Shown here: one piece after another, positions 1-6,925 of the stretch
How the letters are laid out: each line of letters starts with the position of its first letter
Numbering within the stretch: position 1 is the stretch's first letter
Source: a virus
IMG/VR virus record: IMGVR_UViG_3300027797_000163
Span: 1 to 21,750 of that record
Direction: 5' to 3' (one strand)
DNA: 21,750 nt
Program-made: the position numbers and the translations under genes
Notes under the pieces: generated by a model
What the model was told of the DNA's origin: nothing
Seen by the model: only the letters and a program-made list of their open reading frames with translations
Databases searched by the model: none

Positions 1-937
1 GTTTCTGAGATGCTTCACGATTGAATATACCTCGCTCTCCAGAGTGTGATTCATAGATACTAGACCATTCACGCATAAACTGTCCAATACCGGGTGTTTC
101 GGCATAGGTAGCAGAGTTATTGGCTAAGGCTCGGTGTCCTTGACCATCCCACCAATTGCCTGCTTTAGCGTGTGCCATCTTATCGTCTGACAAATCAGAC
201 AAGGAAATCATTGCACTTCGTCTGACTCCACCCACAACAACAACTTCCCCGATTTTGCACAGAATATCGTGACACTCAATGGACGACAAACGGCGACCAA
301 CTGCCCCTCTAAACTTGGCAATAGTGAACTTAAAAAGTTCTTCCAAAGGTCCGGGTCCAGAAGCACGCCCTCCGAACACTCTGAGTCTAGCTCCCGCAGG
401 TCTAACTTTGGATAAGTCATACCTTGGAACTTCACCAGAATATAGTAAAGCAATGAGTTGTCTAAGTGATTTAGCCCATCCTTCTTTAGAATCCGACACC
501 ACAATAGTAGTCTGACTAGAAAACAACTGCTCAGGGACTTCAGGTAGTTTAGAAACATATTGTTGCTCCACAGAAAAGCCGACACCAGTGCCACAGAGAA
601 GAATGTACATTGCTTCATCAAAGGCTTTAAGGTCATCGATTGGTAAATATGAACAGTTAAATGCTGCAACATTCTGACGCTCTAGTGCTGGTCCTGCTGT
701 CATCACAGCTCTCATAGACGGTACTACCTCTAATGCTACTACTGCTTGTTCTAATTCATTTCGTAACTCAGGTGGTAATGTGTAGTTCTGTTTGGTTTTG
801 AGATGCTCTGTCATAAAATCAAAATAGCGTGCTACAGTTTCACTCCAGTGTTCTCTGCGACCTTTATCGTCAAGATAGCGACTGTATCGTGATTTAGCAA
901 TAAAGATATTGTAGGGACTCATCTTATATTCTGTCAT
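1..937 (-). CDS. Adenosylcobalamin-dependent (class II) ribonucleoside-triphosphate reductase, N-terminal part
   Basis: The gene starts at ATG 937 and runs off the left edge, giving 312 codons of a longer protein. Recognisable stretches match the monomeric B12-dependent RTPR family: SRYSRYLDDKGRREHW near residue 16, AFNCSYLPI with Cys95, a LLCGTGVGFSVE loop, VRPAGARLRVFGGRASGPGP, SIECHDILCKIGEVVVVGGV and ALANNSATY. By family knowledge the enzyme reduces ribonucleoside triphosphates to deoxynucleotides in the cytoplasm, with adenosylcobalamin generating a thiyl radical; Cys95 would be one of the redox-active pair. The active-site thiyl cysteine and its partner lie beyond the window. It is the last visible gene of the replication operon and starts 2 bases after the upstream stop. 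It would supply dNTPs for phage replication without needing oxygen, but would need host cobalamin. Family call is strong; completeness is unknown. Confidence 0.93.
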   Translation of the reverse strand, partial: MTEYKMSPYNIFIAKSRYSRYLDDKGRREHWSETVARYFDFMTEHLKTKQNYTLPPELRNELEQAVVALEVVPSMRAVMTAGPALERQNVAAFNCSYLPIDDLKAFDEAMYILLCGTGVGFSVEQQYVSKLPEVPEQLFSSQTTIVVSDSKEGWAKSLRQLIALLYSGEVPRYDLSKVRPAGARLRVFGGRASGPGPLEELFKFTIAKFRGAVGRRLSSIECHDILCKIGEVVVVGGVRRSAMISLSDLSDDKMAHAKAGNWWDGQGHRALANNSATYAETPGIGQFMREWSSIYESHSGERGIFNREASQK

Positions 938-939
938 TA

Positions 940-1095
940 TTATTTAACTTCCTGTTCTAATTTATCGGCGTATTCTTCAATTCTATCAGAAAACATTTGG
1001 ACGATTTCTTCACTACTAATATCTAACAACTCTAGCAGTGTGATTTCGTCCAATTCTTTAAGACGCTCTTTAATTTCATGCAGCAGTAATGGCAT
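940..1095 (-). CDS. Small acidic protein, 51 aa
   Basis: An ATG at 1095 opens 51 codons (MPLLLHEIKERLKELDEI..., ending EQEVK). The start lies inside the end of the DUF3310 gene (20-base overlap) and the stop is 2 bases before the reductase start, so it fills the gap exactly. The protein is helical and strongly acidic, with a Leu/Glu-rich centre around residues 18-30 resembling short charged-helix proteins found near replication genes in T7-like phages. An AGAAAGAAAAAG purine run precedes the start. No domain is recognised. Coding is inferred from position, coupling and amino acid composition. Confidence 0.7.
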   Translation of the reverse strand: MPLLLHEIKERLKELDEITLLELLDISSEEIVQMFSDRIEEYADKLEQEVK

Positions 1096-1348
1096 CTTTT
1101 TCTTTCTGAATAAGGTAGTCTAAGTAGTGTCGGGCTTTCTCTAGGTCTTCAACTCCATTCTTGTATTTATATCGGAGGATATATTTTACCACATTTCCTG
1201 CCCAATAGTCAAGTTCCCATTCTTCAATAATTTCCCAAGGCTGATGCGCTCGTTTGTAATGACTGCCACCAACCTGTTGATTCATTAAGTCATTGTTTTC
1301 ATTAACAAATCCATAGGGATATGGCATTGCGAGTGGAATGTCATCCAT
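1076..1348 (-). CDS. DUF3310 family protein
   Basis: A 90-residue protein whose core, GGSHYK at residues 27-32 followed by QPWEIIEEWELDYWAGN and a LEKARHYLDYLI helix near the end, is the hallmark of DUF3310. This small family is widespread in phages and sometimes annotated as a nucleotide kinase without biochemical proof. ATG 1348 overlaps the upstream exonuclease stop by 8 bases. The internal ATG at residue 22 is an alternative start that would leave the whole conserved core. The role is unknown; linkage to nucleotide metabolism and replication genes is seen here as in many other phages. Confidence 0.85.
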   Translation of the reverse strand: MDDIPLAMPYPYGFVNENNDLMNQQVGGSHYKRAHQPWEIIEEWELDYWAGNVVKYILRYKYKNGVEDLEKARHYLDYLIQKEKDAITAA

Positions 1349-2084
1349 AGTATTTTACCTCTGCTGACTTTTTAAGTGATTTTGTTCCTTGTGACCAAGT
1401 TCCGCAATCCCGGCATTGATATCGTTGATACGCTCCTGTAGTAGATACAGCAGTGCCTCGTCTTTGCAGATTCGTCGAAGCACAGTTAGGGCAATGGTGT
1501 CCATCCAAGAAGAGATTGTGATTAGGATGAGACTTAACCCAAGGAAGAAGAGTGCTGTACAACGACTCAAGTAAAACGACATCTTGTATATTATACTTCT
1601 CCATACGCTTCCAAGCATCTTTGTCTCCGTTCATGCACTTGACCCACAACTCATGTCCTTCGTGTTCGTGTTTCTTACCGAGTCCTAAACGCTGTGCTAC
1701 ATAGTCCAGCTTGTTACTAGGAAACCTAAAGTTGCTACGAACAACACGCAATAGGTCAATTTGTTTATAAGGCGATGGTGGATTAAAACGATGTAGTAAG
1801 AATTCCTTGTTAAGAGTAGGAATATCAAACTTAGTACCATTGTAATGAACCACAGCATCTGCATCGTTGAGAAGACCATGAATTCCTTTCAGCATTGTCT
1901 TGGGTCGTGACTGGTGAACAGAATCAAACAGTATTTCTTTTTGTCCTAGCCACTTAGCTGCGTAGCATAGGACATAAGAAGACTCCATCAATTGATTGAT
2001 ACTGACATTCTGTTGCCACAGACCCCACACATGAGCTGTGTTTGGACTTGACTCAATATCAAGCAATAGTATTTTCAAGACCAT
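1341..2084 (-). CDS. DEDD-type 3'-5' exonuclease (RNase H-like fold) with C-terminal zinc ribbon
   Basis: The protein has 247 residues. Exo I motif is LLLDIESSP (Asp9, Glu11), Exo II is HYNGTKFDIPTL (Asp87), and Exo III is YNIQD (Tyr164, Asp168), the DEDDy arrangement of the DnaQ/RNase H-like exonuclease superfamily. A tail ribbon follows with Cys198/Cys201 and Cys224/Cys227. Family knowledge supports a metal-dependent 3'-5' nuclease acting on DNA or RNA; which substrate cannot be told. The polymerase at 4295-5944 has its own proofreading domain, so this enzyme is probably used for repair, recombination or host DNA degradation. It starts within the upstream gene (10-base overlap) and is followed by DUF3310 with an 8-base overlap, so it is firmly within the operon. 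Confidence 0.88.
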   Translation of the reverse strand: MVLKILLLDIESSPNTAHVWGLWQQNVSINQLMESSYVLCYAAKWLGQKEILFDSVHQSRPKTMLKGIHGLLNDADAVVHYNGTKFDIPTLNKEFLLHRFNPPSPYKQIDLLRVVRSNFRFPSNKLDYVAQRLGLGKKHEHEGHELWVKCMNGDKDAWKRMEKYNIQDVVLLESLYSTLLPWVKSHPNHNLFLDGHHCPNCASTNLQRRGTAVSTTGAYQRYQCRDCGTWSQGTKSLKKSAEVKYYG

Positions 2085-2377
2085 TCCTCATCGTCAGACT
2101 TACCAAACTTAAACTCTGCCTGTTCAGGTGAGTCAATGCTATACTCTTGCGCTCGTGTTGAGCATCCACCATAATCGATAAACCTAATTTTGTTCTTAAT
2201 ATCGTAGCCGTAAACACCGCTAAGAAAGTCAGCGAAGTCAAGCATTACCGAAGTCCACTCTACATTATCTTCATGAGTAAATTCAGACTCAATAGAGCGT
2301 TGTTTTGCATAGCCGTAGGTGTCGTCGCCGTTGTCATATCCAGATTCAAAACTAAAACGATAAGTATTGTCGTCCAT
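2075..2377 (-). CDS. Acidic hypothetical protein, 100 aa
   Basis: A 100-residue very acidic protein (MDDNTYRFSFESGYDNGDD..., ending SDDEEWS), with many Asp/Glu/Tyr residues and a hydrophobic patch around residues 43-56. The start is preceded by AAAGGAAATAGA, a good ribosome binding site. Its 3' end overlaps the exonuclease start by 10 bases. I recognise no domain. A DNA-mimic role is possible for such an acidic protein but is speculation. Confidence 0.72.
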   Translation of the reverse strand: MDDNTYRFSFESGYDNGDDTYGYAKQRSIESEFTHEDNVEWTSVMLDFADFLSGVYGYDIKNKIRFIDYGGCSTRAQEYSIDSPEQAEFKFGKSDDEEWS

Positions 2378-2389
2378 TCTATTTCCTTT

Positions 2390-2725
2390 CTAAGGTCTTG
2401 CCATTAAGTTAAATAATACTTCTGCATCAATTACTGCTAAAGGTTTACTGCCGTTCTGCTTAACAATTACAATTGGTTCATAATCACCATGTGATTGTGC
2501 CTGTTCATAATACTTGTACACTGCAACCTTGGCTAATGATTTACATTCAATTGAGGCTGGGATTTCGTCCTTCGCCAACTGAGACATCACTATATCTTCC
2601 CCATGGCTGCCCATCGGACAACTGCGTAAGTCTAGTTCGCTTAGTTGCGGATACCTTTTTAACAACTCGCTTACTACCCACTTTTGTAGGTTTCGTCCCT
2701 TTGCTTTCGCTGACTGTGGCTTCAT
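2390..2725 (-). CDS. PD-(D/E)XK nuclease, small phage resolvase-like
   Basis: A 111-residue protein beginning SAKAKGRNLQKWVVSELL (residues 5-22), then LDLRSCPMGSHGEDIVMS (Glu43, Asp44), IECKS (Glu60-x-Lys62) and YKYYEQAQSHGDYEPIVIV. The GED...ECK spacing and the following YEQA segment are characteristic of the PD-(D/E)XK nuclease fold, in a small phage family commonly placed near replication genes and likened to Holliday junction resolvases. Expected role is metal-dependent cleavage of branched or host DNA. The start has AAAGG six bases upstream. The start codon lies deep within the preceding gene (179-base out-of-frame overlap). The N-terminal motif argues that this start is real. Fold call is good; substrate is inference. 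Confidence 0.85.
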   Translation of the reverse strand: MKPQSAKAKGRNLQKWVVSELLKRYPQLSELDLRSCPMGSHGEDIVMSQLAKDEIPASIECKSLAKVAVYKYYEQAQSHGDYEPIVIVKQNGSKPLAVIDAEVLFNLMARP

Positions 2726-2948
2726 TTAATACCTTTCTATCTTTAATCCATGCTTTGGGAATATGCATCCGAGCATTGGTTTCGGTATCCGACCAAGTCG
2801 ATGCAATGCAGATTGCTTCATCTGTTTCGTGAACAAGAAAACCAACAGTAATGCACTGATGAATCTCTGCTTTAACTTTCTCTTCCCATCCGGAATCAGC
2901 AACAGCATCAATCCATGAGATTTGAATTATATCTGGGGGAGTTGCCAC
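2547..2948 (-). CDS. Conserved small phage protein with basic tail
   Basis: Start chosen at GTG 2948 because AAAGGA lies nine bases upstream; an upstream GTG at 2975 in the same frame lacks a ribosome binding site. The 133-residue product begins VATPPDIIQISWIDAVADSG and continues through a likely beta-rich domain (GFLVHETDEAICIASTWSD, MHIPKAWIKDRKVL). This resembles a short phage protein family of unknown function. After about residue 75 comes a Lys/Arg/Ser/Thr-rich tail that reads for 179 bases through the start of the nuclease gene in another frame. The tail may be a read-on after loss of an ancestral stop, or a genuine basic nucleic-acid-binding tail. It overlaps the exonuclease gene end by 22 bases. 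Confidence 0.75.
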   Translation of the reverse strand: MATPPDIIQISWIDAVADSGWEEKVKAEIHQCITVGFLVHETDEAICIASTWSDTETNARMHIPKAWIKDRKVLNEATVSESKGTKPTKVGSKRVVKKVSATKRTRLTQLSDGQPWGRYSDVSVGEGRNPSLN

Positions 2949-3607
2949 AGTTCGTGTTCCTTTCGTTGTAACCACAGTAGTTGTCCATTTTCTAACACAC
3001 GCTTTTCATCGCCGTCATACGCCTTGAGAACGGCTGTATATAATTCTGTTTCATTGGTACAGTCTGCTAGTATCTTCTTTGCCTTAACAGGACCAATACC
3101 TTTTAATCCAATGATGTTATCAATCCTATCGCCAGTCAGTATCTGTGTGTAGAAAGCTACCAAGCCTTCAAACTCTGAGACATAATACTTCTGTTTCTTA
3201 CGATAGTTGTAATGCCAACCTCTAAACTGGTTTAAATCCTTATCGATATGCACCATGATGGTTTCGTCTTCAGGCACTGCATAAGCAGCAATGCCAACGG
3301 CATCGTCAGCTTCAATTCCTTTAACGACAGTAAAGCCCCACGATGTGACTAAATGACATTTAAGTGCTTGAAAATGCACAGGTTTCTCTGAAGTGCGTTG
3401 TCCTTTGTAGGGCGCAGTAACGGCTAGTTCATCTCGAAAGTTACCTTTACCAGTCAAGAATCCTTTATAGTCTTCACAATCTAAATCCATGCACAACTCA
3501 ACCATTGTCTGCTCAAGTCGTGAAACTGCAATAGGTTCCTCTACATCGTTGCTAGAGAAACCTACTGCATAGATTAACGAATCAGCGTCAATCAGAGCTG
3601 TTATCAC
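2927..3607 (-). CDS. 5'-3' exonuclease (FEN/PIN-like, T7 gp6-type)
   Basis: A 226-residue protein with the metal-binding acids of the FEN superfamily: IDADS (Asp7, Asp9), GIEADDAV (Glu99, Asp101, Asp102), HIDKDLNQ (Asp122, Asp124) and TGDRIDN (Asp160, Asp163). A helix-three-turn-helix GLKGIGPVKAKKIL follows at 167-180 and would grip duplex DNA. APYKGQR near residue 65 matches the basic loop of the family. By homology it removes RNA primers and recesses 5' ends during replication and recombination, and may degrade host DNA. ATGA coupling with the SSB gene (3604-3607) links it to the replisome. It is shorter than T7 gp6 (about 300 residues), but all motifs are present. Confidence 0.93.
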   Translation of the reverse strand: MITALIDADSLIYAVGFSSNDVEEPIAVSRLEQTMVELCMDLDCEDYKGFLTGKGNFRDELAVTAPYKGQRTSEKPVHFQALKCHLVTSWGFTVVKGIEADDAVGIAAYAVPEDETIMVHIDKDLNQFRGWHYNYRKKQKYYVSEFEGLVAFYTQILTGDRIDNIIGLKGIGPVKAKKILADCTNETELYTAVLKAYDGDEKRVLENGQLLWLQRKEHELWQLPQI

Positions 3608-4020
3608 AGGATATCATCATCCATGTTGTCGTCAGCAGCAACGCCATCGGCGCTGTACTTAACTAAATCAGTGATAACAATCTTTGCTAATGAAGCCGAG
3701 ACACCTTCTTTGTTCTTCCACTTCCACTCGTAAGGCTTGATGAGGGCAACTGCTTTAGAACCATTACCAACGGCATCTTTGATTTCATTGCCGTCCTTGT
3801 CGTACGGCTGGATAGCGTAGTTTGACTTCACAGTCAAGAACCAACCCTTCTCAGGTTTGTCCTCACGCTTGCGTGGTGAAAGACCGATAGACTCCAACGC
3901 CTGTACAGCATTGTCTGAGAGATTGGCTAAGTCACATTGGAACTTACCACTCATCTCATTAACTCTATCAAAAGAAGCCCATTGAACTTCGGCTTGAATT
4001 TTTACTGGTTTCATTTCCAT
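3604..4020 (-). CDS. Single-stranded DNA-binding protein (T7 gp2.5-like)
   Basis: A 138-residue protein ending in an acidic tail with a terminal hydrophobic pair (DDNMDDDIL), as in T7 gp2.5 and other SSBs that use the tail to contact polymerase and helicase. The body has an OB-fold-like pattern (KIQAEVQWASFDRVNEMSGK, GWFLTVKSNYAIQPYDKDGN, GNGSKAVALIKPYEW). It is much shorter than T7 gp2.5 (232 residues), so assignment rests on tail, beta pattern and position between polymerase and exonuclease. A strong AAGGAG precedes ATG 4020; codon 3 is also ATG. It would coat single strands at the fork. It is ATGA-coupled to the exonuclease. Confidence 0.85.
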   Translation of the reverse strand: MEMKPVKIQAEVQWASFDRVNEMSGKFQCDLANLSDNAVQALESIGLSPRKREDKPEKGWFLTVKSNYAIQPYDKDGNEIKDAVGNGSKAVALIKPYEWKWKNKEGVSASLAKIVITDLVKYSADGVAADDNMDDDIL

Positions 4021-4109
4021 AATACTCTCCTTATCTACAACGGTTTAGAAATACTACAACTATTATTATACAACAACTTACAACTACTCTATTCCATGAT
4101 ATGAAATAG
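4021..4109 (-). promoter_or_regulatory. Intergenic gap with weak promoter-like element before SSB
   Basis: This is one of the few gaps in the minus operon (89 bases). On the minus strand it holds TATAAT within TTGTTGTATAATAATAG, but no good -35 at 17 bases (AATAGA), so an internal sigma70 promoter boosting SSB is only possible. An AAGGAG ribosome binding site sits at its downstream end. Confidence 0.3.
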
Positions 4110-4295
4110 TTACTGCAATGTCTGTGTGGAGTAATCAATACTGGCTTCTAGTGTGCCATCCTCAATATCCAGTAACGCATCTTTTAATAACTCGTAGGTT
4201 TCTTCAAGGTCAAAAGAGGATTCTAAACTGTAAGTACCATTCTTATAAGCAGTAACAACAGTCATCCCTAATATGTCTTCTTTATTTTTATCCAT
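4110..4295 (-). CDS. Small acidic hypothetical protein, 61 aa
   Basis: A 61-residue protein (MDKNKEDILGMTVVTAYKNG...), with a central acidic helix (LEETYELLKDALLDIEDG). Its ATG shares one base with the polymerase stop codon (TAATG), so it is almost certainly translated by coupling to the polymerase. No domain recognised. It is the last gene before a gap, with SSB following. Confidence 0.72.
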   Translation of the reverse strand: MDKNKEDILGMTVVTAYKNGTYSLESSFDLEETYELLKDALLDIEDGTLEASIDYSTQTLQ

Positions 4296-5944
4296 TAATG
4301 GGTCTCTTTCCAGTTATTGCCTACACGATATTCGCCACTTAATGGACAGCGCATATTTAATACTACACCAGCATCGGCAATTGACTGTACACCTAGTTTG
4401 CCGACTTCGTCTGCACGATTCTCTTCCACTTCAACCTGCCATTCATCGTGGACATTGGCTACGAACTTATAATCAATCTGTGACTGGCGTAAACGCTTGT
4501 TGAATATCACCAGTGCCTGTTTCATTGCTATCGCACCTGCGCCTTGCAGTAGCGTGTTGAGCGCCGAATGCTCCGAGCGAACGAGTAGTTTGCGTCCGTC
4601 AAGACCCGGTAGCCACGCTTTCTGAACATAGAGACGAGATACTTTTTCCCGCAACGCTCTAAGCCTCGGTGTGTTCCGTAGAAAACGAGTAATGAGTGCT
4701 TGTCCTTCTTTCGCTGAACCTCCAACAATTGACCCAATCTTGGCACTTCCTGCACCATAGAGGAATGCATAGATAAAAGTCTTAGCTTGATTCCTTGTTT
4801 CAATTCCCGCAGCTTTTTGGTTGGCTGTGTGTATGTCGCCTGATACAACTTCAGTAGTATACGCATCGTCTTTCATATAATGAGCCAGCATCCGCAACTC
4901 TAAACCACTTGCATCAATGCCAACTAATTTATATCCTTTCTTAACTGTCCAAAGTTCCCTACATTCAGGACCATAAGGACTACCACTATTGGGAACCTGT
5001 GCCATGTTAGGACTGTGGTGTGTCATACGACCAGTGACTGCGCCGTTAGTGATTACCTGTCCATGTACACGACCATCAGTTTGAATAGCATCAAGCCAGC
5101 TTTCAACCTGTGCTATCCGCTTTTGTAACATCAAGTATTCAGCGATGGCTTTCGCTTCTGGGATGTCGATGCCTTCGAGCGTGGTTTCGTCGACGATGAT
5201 GTTGCCTTTCGGGGTACGCTTTTTCGGCTTCCAGCCTTTTTCAATGAGCCTTTCGGCGATTTGCTGGCGACTTCCGGGATTGAAGTCTTCCACGATGTCG
5301 GGAAGGGGTCTACCATGTGTTTTATGGGTGCGACCAGATGTGACTTTGGCAGGAAAGATGCTCTGCATTTCAACGCAAATAGCGTCCAACTTAGTTTTAA
5401 GAACAGATAATAATTGTAGAGCTTTAGCTTCATCGAATCTGAATCCACTTCGCTCTTGCTCTGCGATGATGAACGCAACTTCGTGTTCGAGTTTGATACT
5501 TTCTTTTGAATAATCATTTGACATCTCCTTGGTTAAATGTTCATACAACTTCTGTGTTACTAATGTATCTTGAATGCAATAGTCAAGCATCTCTTGAGTA
5601 AGACCGCCATTAAAAGATTCAAAACTACTCTTAAAGAATCCAATACGCTTACCCCATTCAGACAGACTGTGACCGCCGTCTAATTGCGGATTATATAGGC
5701 GAGACATCACTAAGGTGTCAACAATCTTTTCTTCCGCAATTGTTATTTTCCATAAGTTCTTTAGAACAGGAACATCAAAGAAGATTCCATTGTGAGCGAT
5801 AATCTGCTCTGCTCTGTCTAAGAAATTCTGCAGCCCAACAAAGTTCTGCCAAATATGAACTTGGTTTGTATCAATGTCACGAGCAACGACACACCAAATC
5901 TTGTCGGGAAATAAATTGGTTTCAATATCAAGAACGATTCTCAT
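4295..5944 (-). CDS. Family A DNA polymerase with 3'-5' exonuclease domain (T7 gp5-like)
   Basis: The 549-residue replicative polymerase. The exonuclease domain has DIE (Asp6, Glu8), HNGIFFDVPVL (Asp57) and YCIQD (Tyr122, Asp126). The polymerase domain has motif A DASGLELR (Asp344, Glu349), motif B RNQAKTFIYAFLYGAG (Arg384, Lys388, Tyr392, Tyr396) and motif C NVHDEWQVEV (His499, Asp500, Glu501). Tyr392 aligns with T7 Tyr526 and E. coli Pol I Phe762. T7 gp5 has 704 residues. About 80 of the missing residues fall between Exo III and motif A, where T7 carries its thioredoxin-binding loop, so host thioredoxin dependence is unlikely (inference). Coupled to both neighbours: ATGA with the gene before and TAATG with the one after. 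Two stretches (about 4530-4690 and 5150-5350) are noticeably richer in G+C than the rest. Confidence 0.97.
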   Translation of the reverse strand: MRIVLDIETNLFPDKIWCVVARDIDTNQVHIWQNFVGLQNFLDRAEQIIAHNGIFFDVPVLKNLWKITIAEEKIVDTLVMSRLYNPQLDGGHSLSEWGKRIGFFKSSFESFNGGLTQEMLDYCIQDTLVTQKLYEHLTKEMSNDYSKESIKLEHEVAFIIAEQERSGFRFDEAKALQLLSVLKTKLDAICVEMQSIFPAKVTSGRTHKTHGRPLPDIVEDFNPGSRQQIAERLIEKGWKPKKRTPKGNIIVDETTLEGIDIPEAKAIAEYLMLQKRIAQVESWLDAIQTDGRVHGQVITNGAVTGRMTHHSPNMAQVPNSGSPYGPECRELWTVKKGYKLVGIDASGLELRMLAHYMKDDAYTTEVVSGDIHTANQKAAGIETRNQAKTFIYAFLYGAGSAKIGSIVGGSAKEGQALITRFLRNTPRLRALREKVSRLYVQKAWLPGLDGRKLLVRSEHSALNTLLQGAGAIAMKQALVIFNKRLRQSQIDYKFVANVHDEWQVEVEENRADEVGKLGVQSIADAGVVLNMRCPLSGEYRVGNNWKETH

Positions 5945-6315
5945 TCTATTATTGTAACCAAGTCTGCAAGATTAATCAAGTATAATTTAGAAGTATTATC
6001 ATCACCACCACGCACTACTCTTGGCTTATTCTGTTTTATATAGCGCTTTAGCACCGCTACAGGAAACACGAGCGTCATGATTAGTTCACCCTTTAATGCT
6101 AGATTGTGAAACCAAAAGTCTGATTGTGTTACAGCAATGCCACTAGGATGTCCACGACTCTCAAATTCAATTACAATGTTACCAGTAGAATTCCATTTAT
6201 CTCGCTCGGTCTTAACTTCAATCTTACTGCTCTGAAATATATTAGCAATCTTTTGTTCAAAGATTTGTCCGTATTCCAAATCAATATCAAAGCGATTATC
6301 GTTATTCAATTTCAT
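5941..6315 (-). CDS. PD-(D/E)XK-like phage protein, 124 aa
   Basis: A 124-residue protein with FDIDLEYGQIFEQKIANIF (residues 9-27; Glu20), KIEVKTERDKW (Glu33-x-Lys35) and GHPSGIAVTQSDFWFH (55-70). This Glu...ExK pattern followed by a conserved Ser/Asp/Trp segment is seen in a small phage family likely to have the restriction-endonuclease fold. ATGA-coupled to the polymerase (5941-5944) and to the membrane protein upstream (6312-6315). A role in processing replication intermediates or host DNA is plausible, not shown. Confidence 0.7.
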   Translation of the reverse strand: MKLNNDNRFDIDLEYGQIFEQKIANIFQSSKIEVKTERDKWNSTGNIVIEFESRGHPSGIAVTQSDFWFHNLALKGELIMTLVFPVAVLKRYIKQNKPRVVRGGDDNTSKLYLINLADLVTIIE

Positions 6316-6461
6316 TTAAGATTAATCCAAAGTCCAATCTGCGCTGCAGCATATCCTATCCAAATCAATGCGTTAGACATACTGCCTTTGCTCAGTTGTA
6401 ACACACCAACAACTAAATAGCCAATGCCAGTGGCTCCGACAATGTAGTGTTCAAGAGTCAT
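6312..6461 (-). CDS. Two-helix small membrane protein, 49 aa
   Basis: ATG 6461 opens 49 codons: MTLEHYIVGATGIGYLVVGV, then LQLSKGSMSNALIWIGYAA and a short end WINLK. Two hydrophobic segments (about residues 7-22 and 31-47) flank a short polar turn, so an inner-membrane hairpin is expected. The gene is bracketed by ATGA overlaps on both sides (6458-6461 and 6312-6315), strong evidence it is translated despite its length. Function unknown; small phage membrane proteins in replication operons could anchor replication or alter host membrane behaviour, which is speculation. Confidence 0.72.
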   Translation of the reverse strand: MTLEHYIVGATGIGYLVVGVLQLSKGSMSNALIWIGYAAAQIGLWINLK

Positions 6462-6664
6462 TTCTTCTTAACTGTTTTTTTGGCAACGACTGGTGTAGGT
6501 GGTACTGGTCTTGGTGTCTCAAACATCACTGCTAGTAGTTCCTGTATCTCAGGTTCAGTAGCGACCCAACGATGCCCATTGTTGAACACAATCTCCCTAT
6601 CAATAATGTAAGTAACAGAATCAGGATTGACTAAACGACCATTAATATTGACTAGTTTATTCAT
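6458..6664 (-). CDS. Small hypothetical protein with Pro/Lys-rich tail
   Basis: Start chosen at ATG 6664 (MNKLVNINGRLVNPDSVTYI), giving 68 residues and an 8-base overlap with the preceding gene; an in-frame ATG at 6685 would overlap by 29 bases. The N-terminal 45 residues look like a compact beta domain. The tail (TPRPVPPTPVVAKKTVKKK) is proline- then lysine-rich and may bind nucleic acid or be disordered. ATGA-coupled to the membrane protein downstream. No family recognised. Confidence 0.66.
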   Translation of the reverse strand: MNKLVNINGRLVNPDSVTYIIDREIVFNNGHRWVATEPEIQELLAVMFETPRPVPPTPVVAKKTVKKK

Positions 6665-6923
6665 CACCCATGCGCTCCAGTTCATGCTCTGCCAACGCCG
6701 TAGCAGCTTTGAGACTCTTAATCAGTTGTTCTACATCACTACGATGGTCAGGACAGATAACACCACGAACAAAATACGCATCCAGTGTTTGACGCATTAC
6801 TTCCTTGAGTGTGCTTTTAAATGTAATCGGGTCATCGCTATCGCCGATATAAAAACCATACTCAAGACTACCATTCTCGGCAATCCAAATAAAGCTATCT
6901 AGTTTAACTGTCTTCGTAGTCAT
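6657..6923 (-). CDS. Hypothetical protein, 88 aa
   Basis: An 88-residue protein (MTTKTVKLDSFIWIAENGSL...), with a predicted C-terminal helix rich in Leu/Ala/Glu (VEQLIKSLKAATALAEHELE). A clear AAGGAG lies upstream of ATG 6923. It begins 2 bases after the stop of the preceding gene. No recognised domain. Confidence 0.7.
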   Translation of the reverse strand: MTTKTVKLDSFIWIAENGSLEYGFYIGDSDDPITFKSTLKEVMRQTLDAYFVRGVICPDHRSDVEQLIKSLKAATALAEHELERMGDE

Positions 6924-6925
6924 CC

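Noticed and set aside
279-515. Plus-strand ORF opposite the ribonucleotide reductase
   Set aside because: The minus strand carries an unmistakable reductase throughout, so the plus frame is a shadow.
5131-5517. ORFs of about 120 codons on both strands within the polymerase gene
   Set aside because: Shadow frames of the polymerase created by the G+C-rich patch; no start signals or family features.
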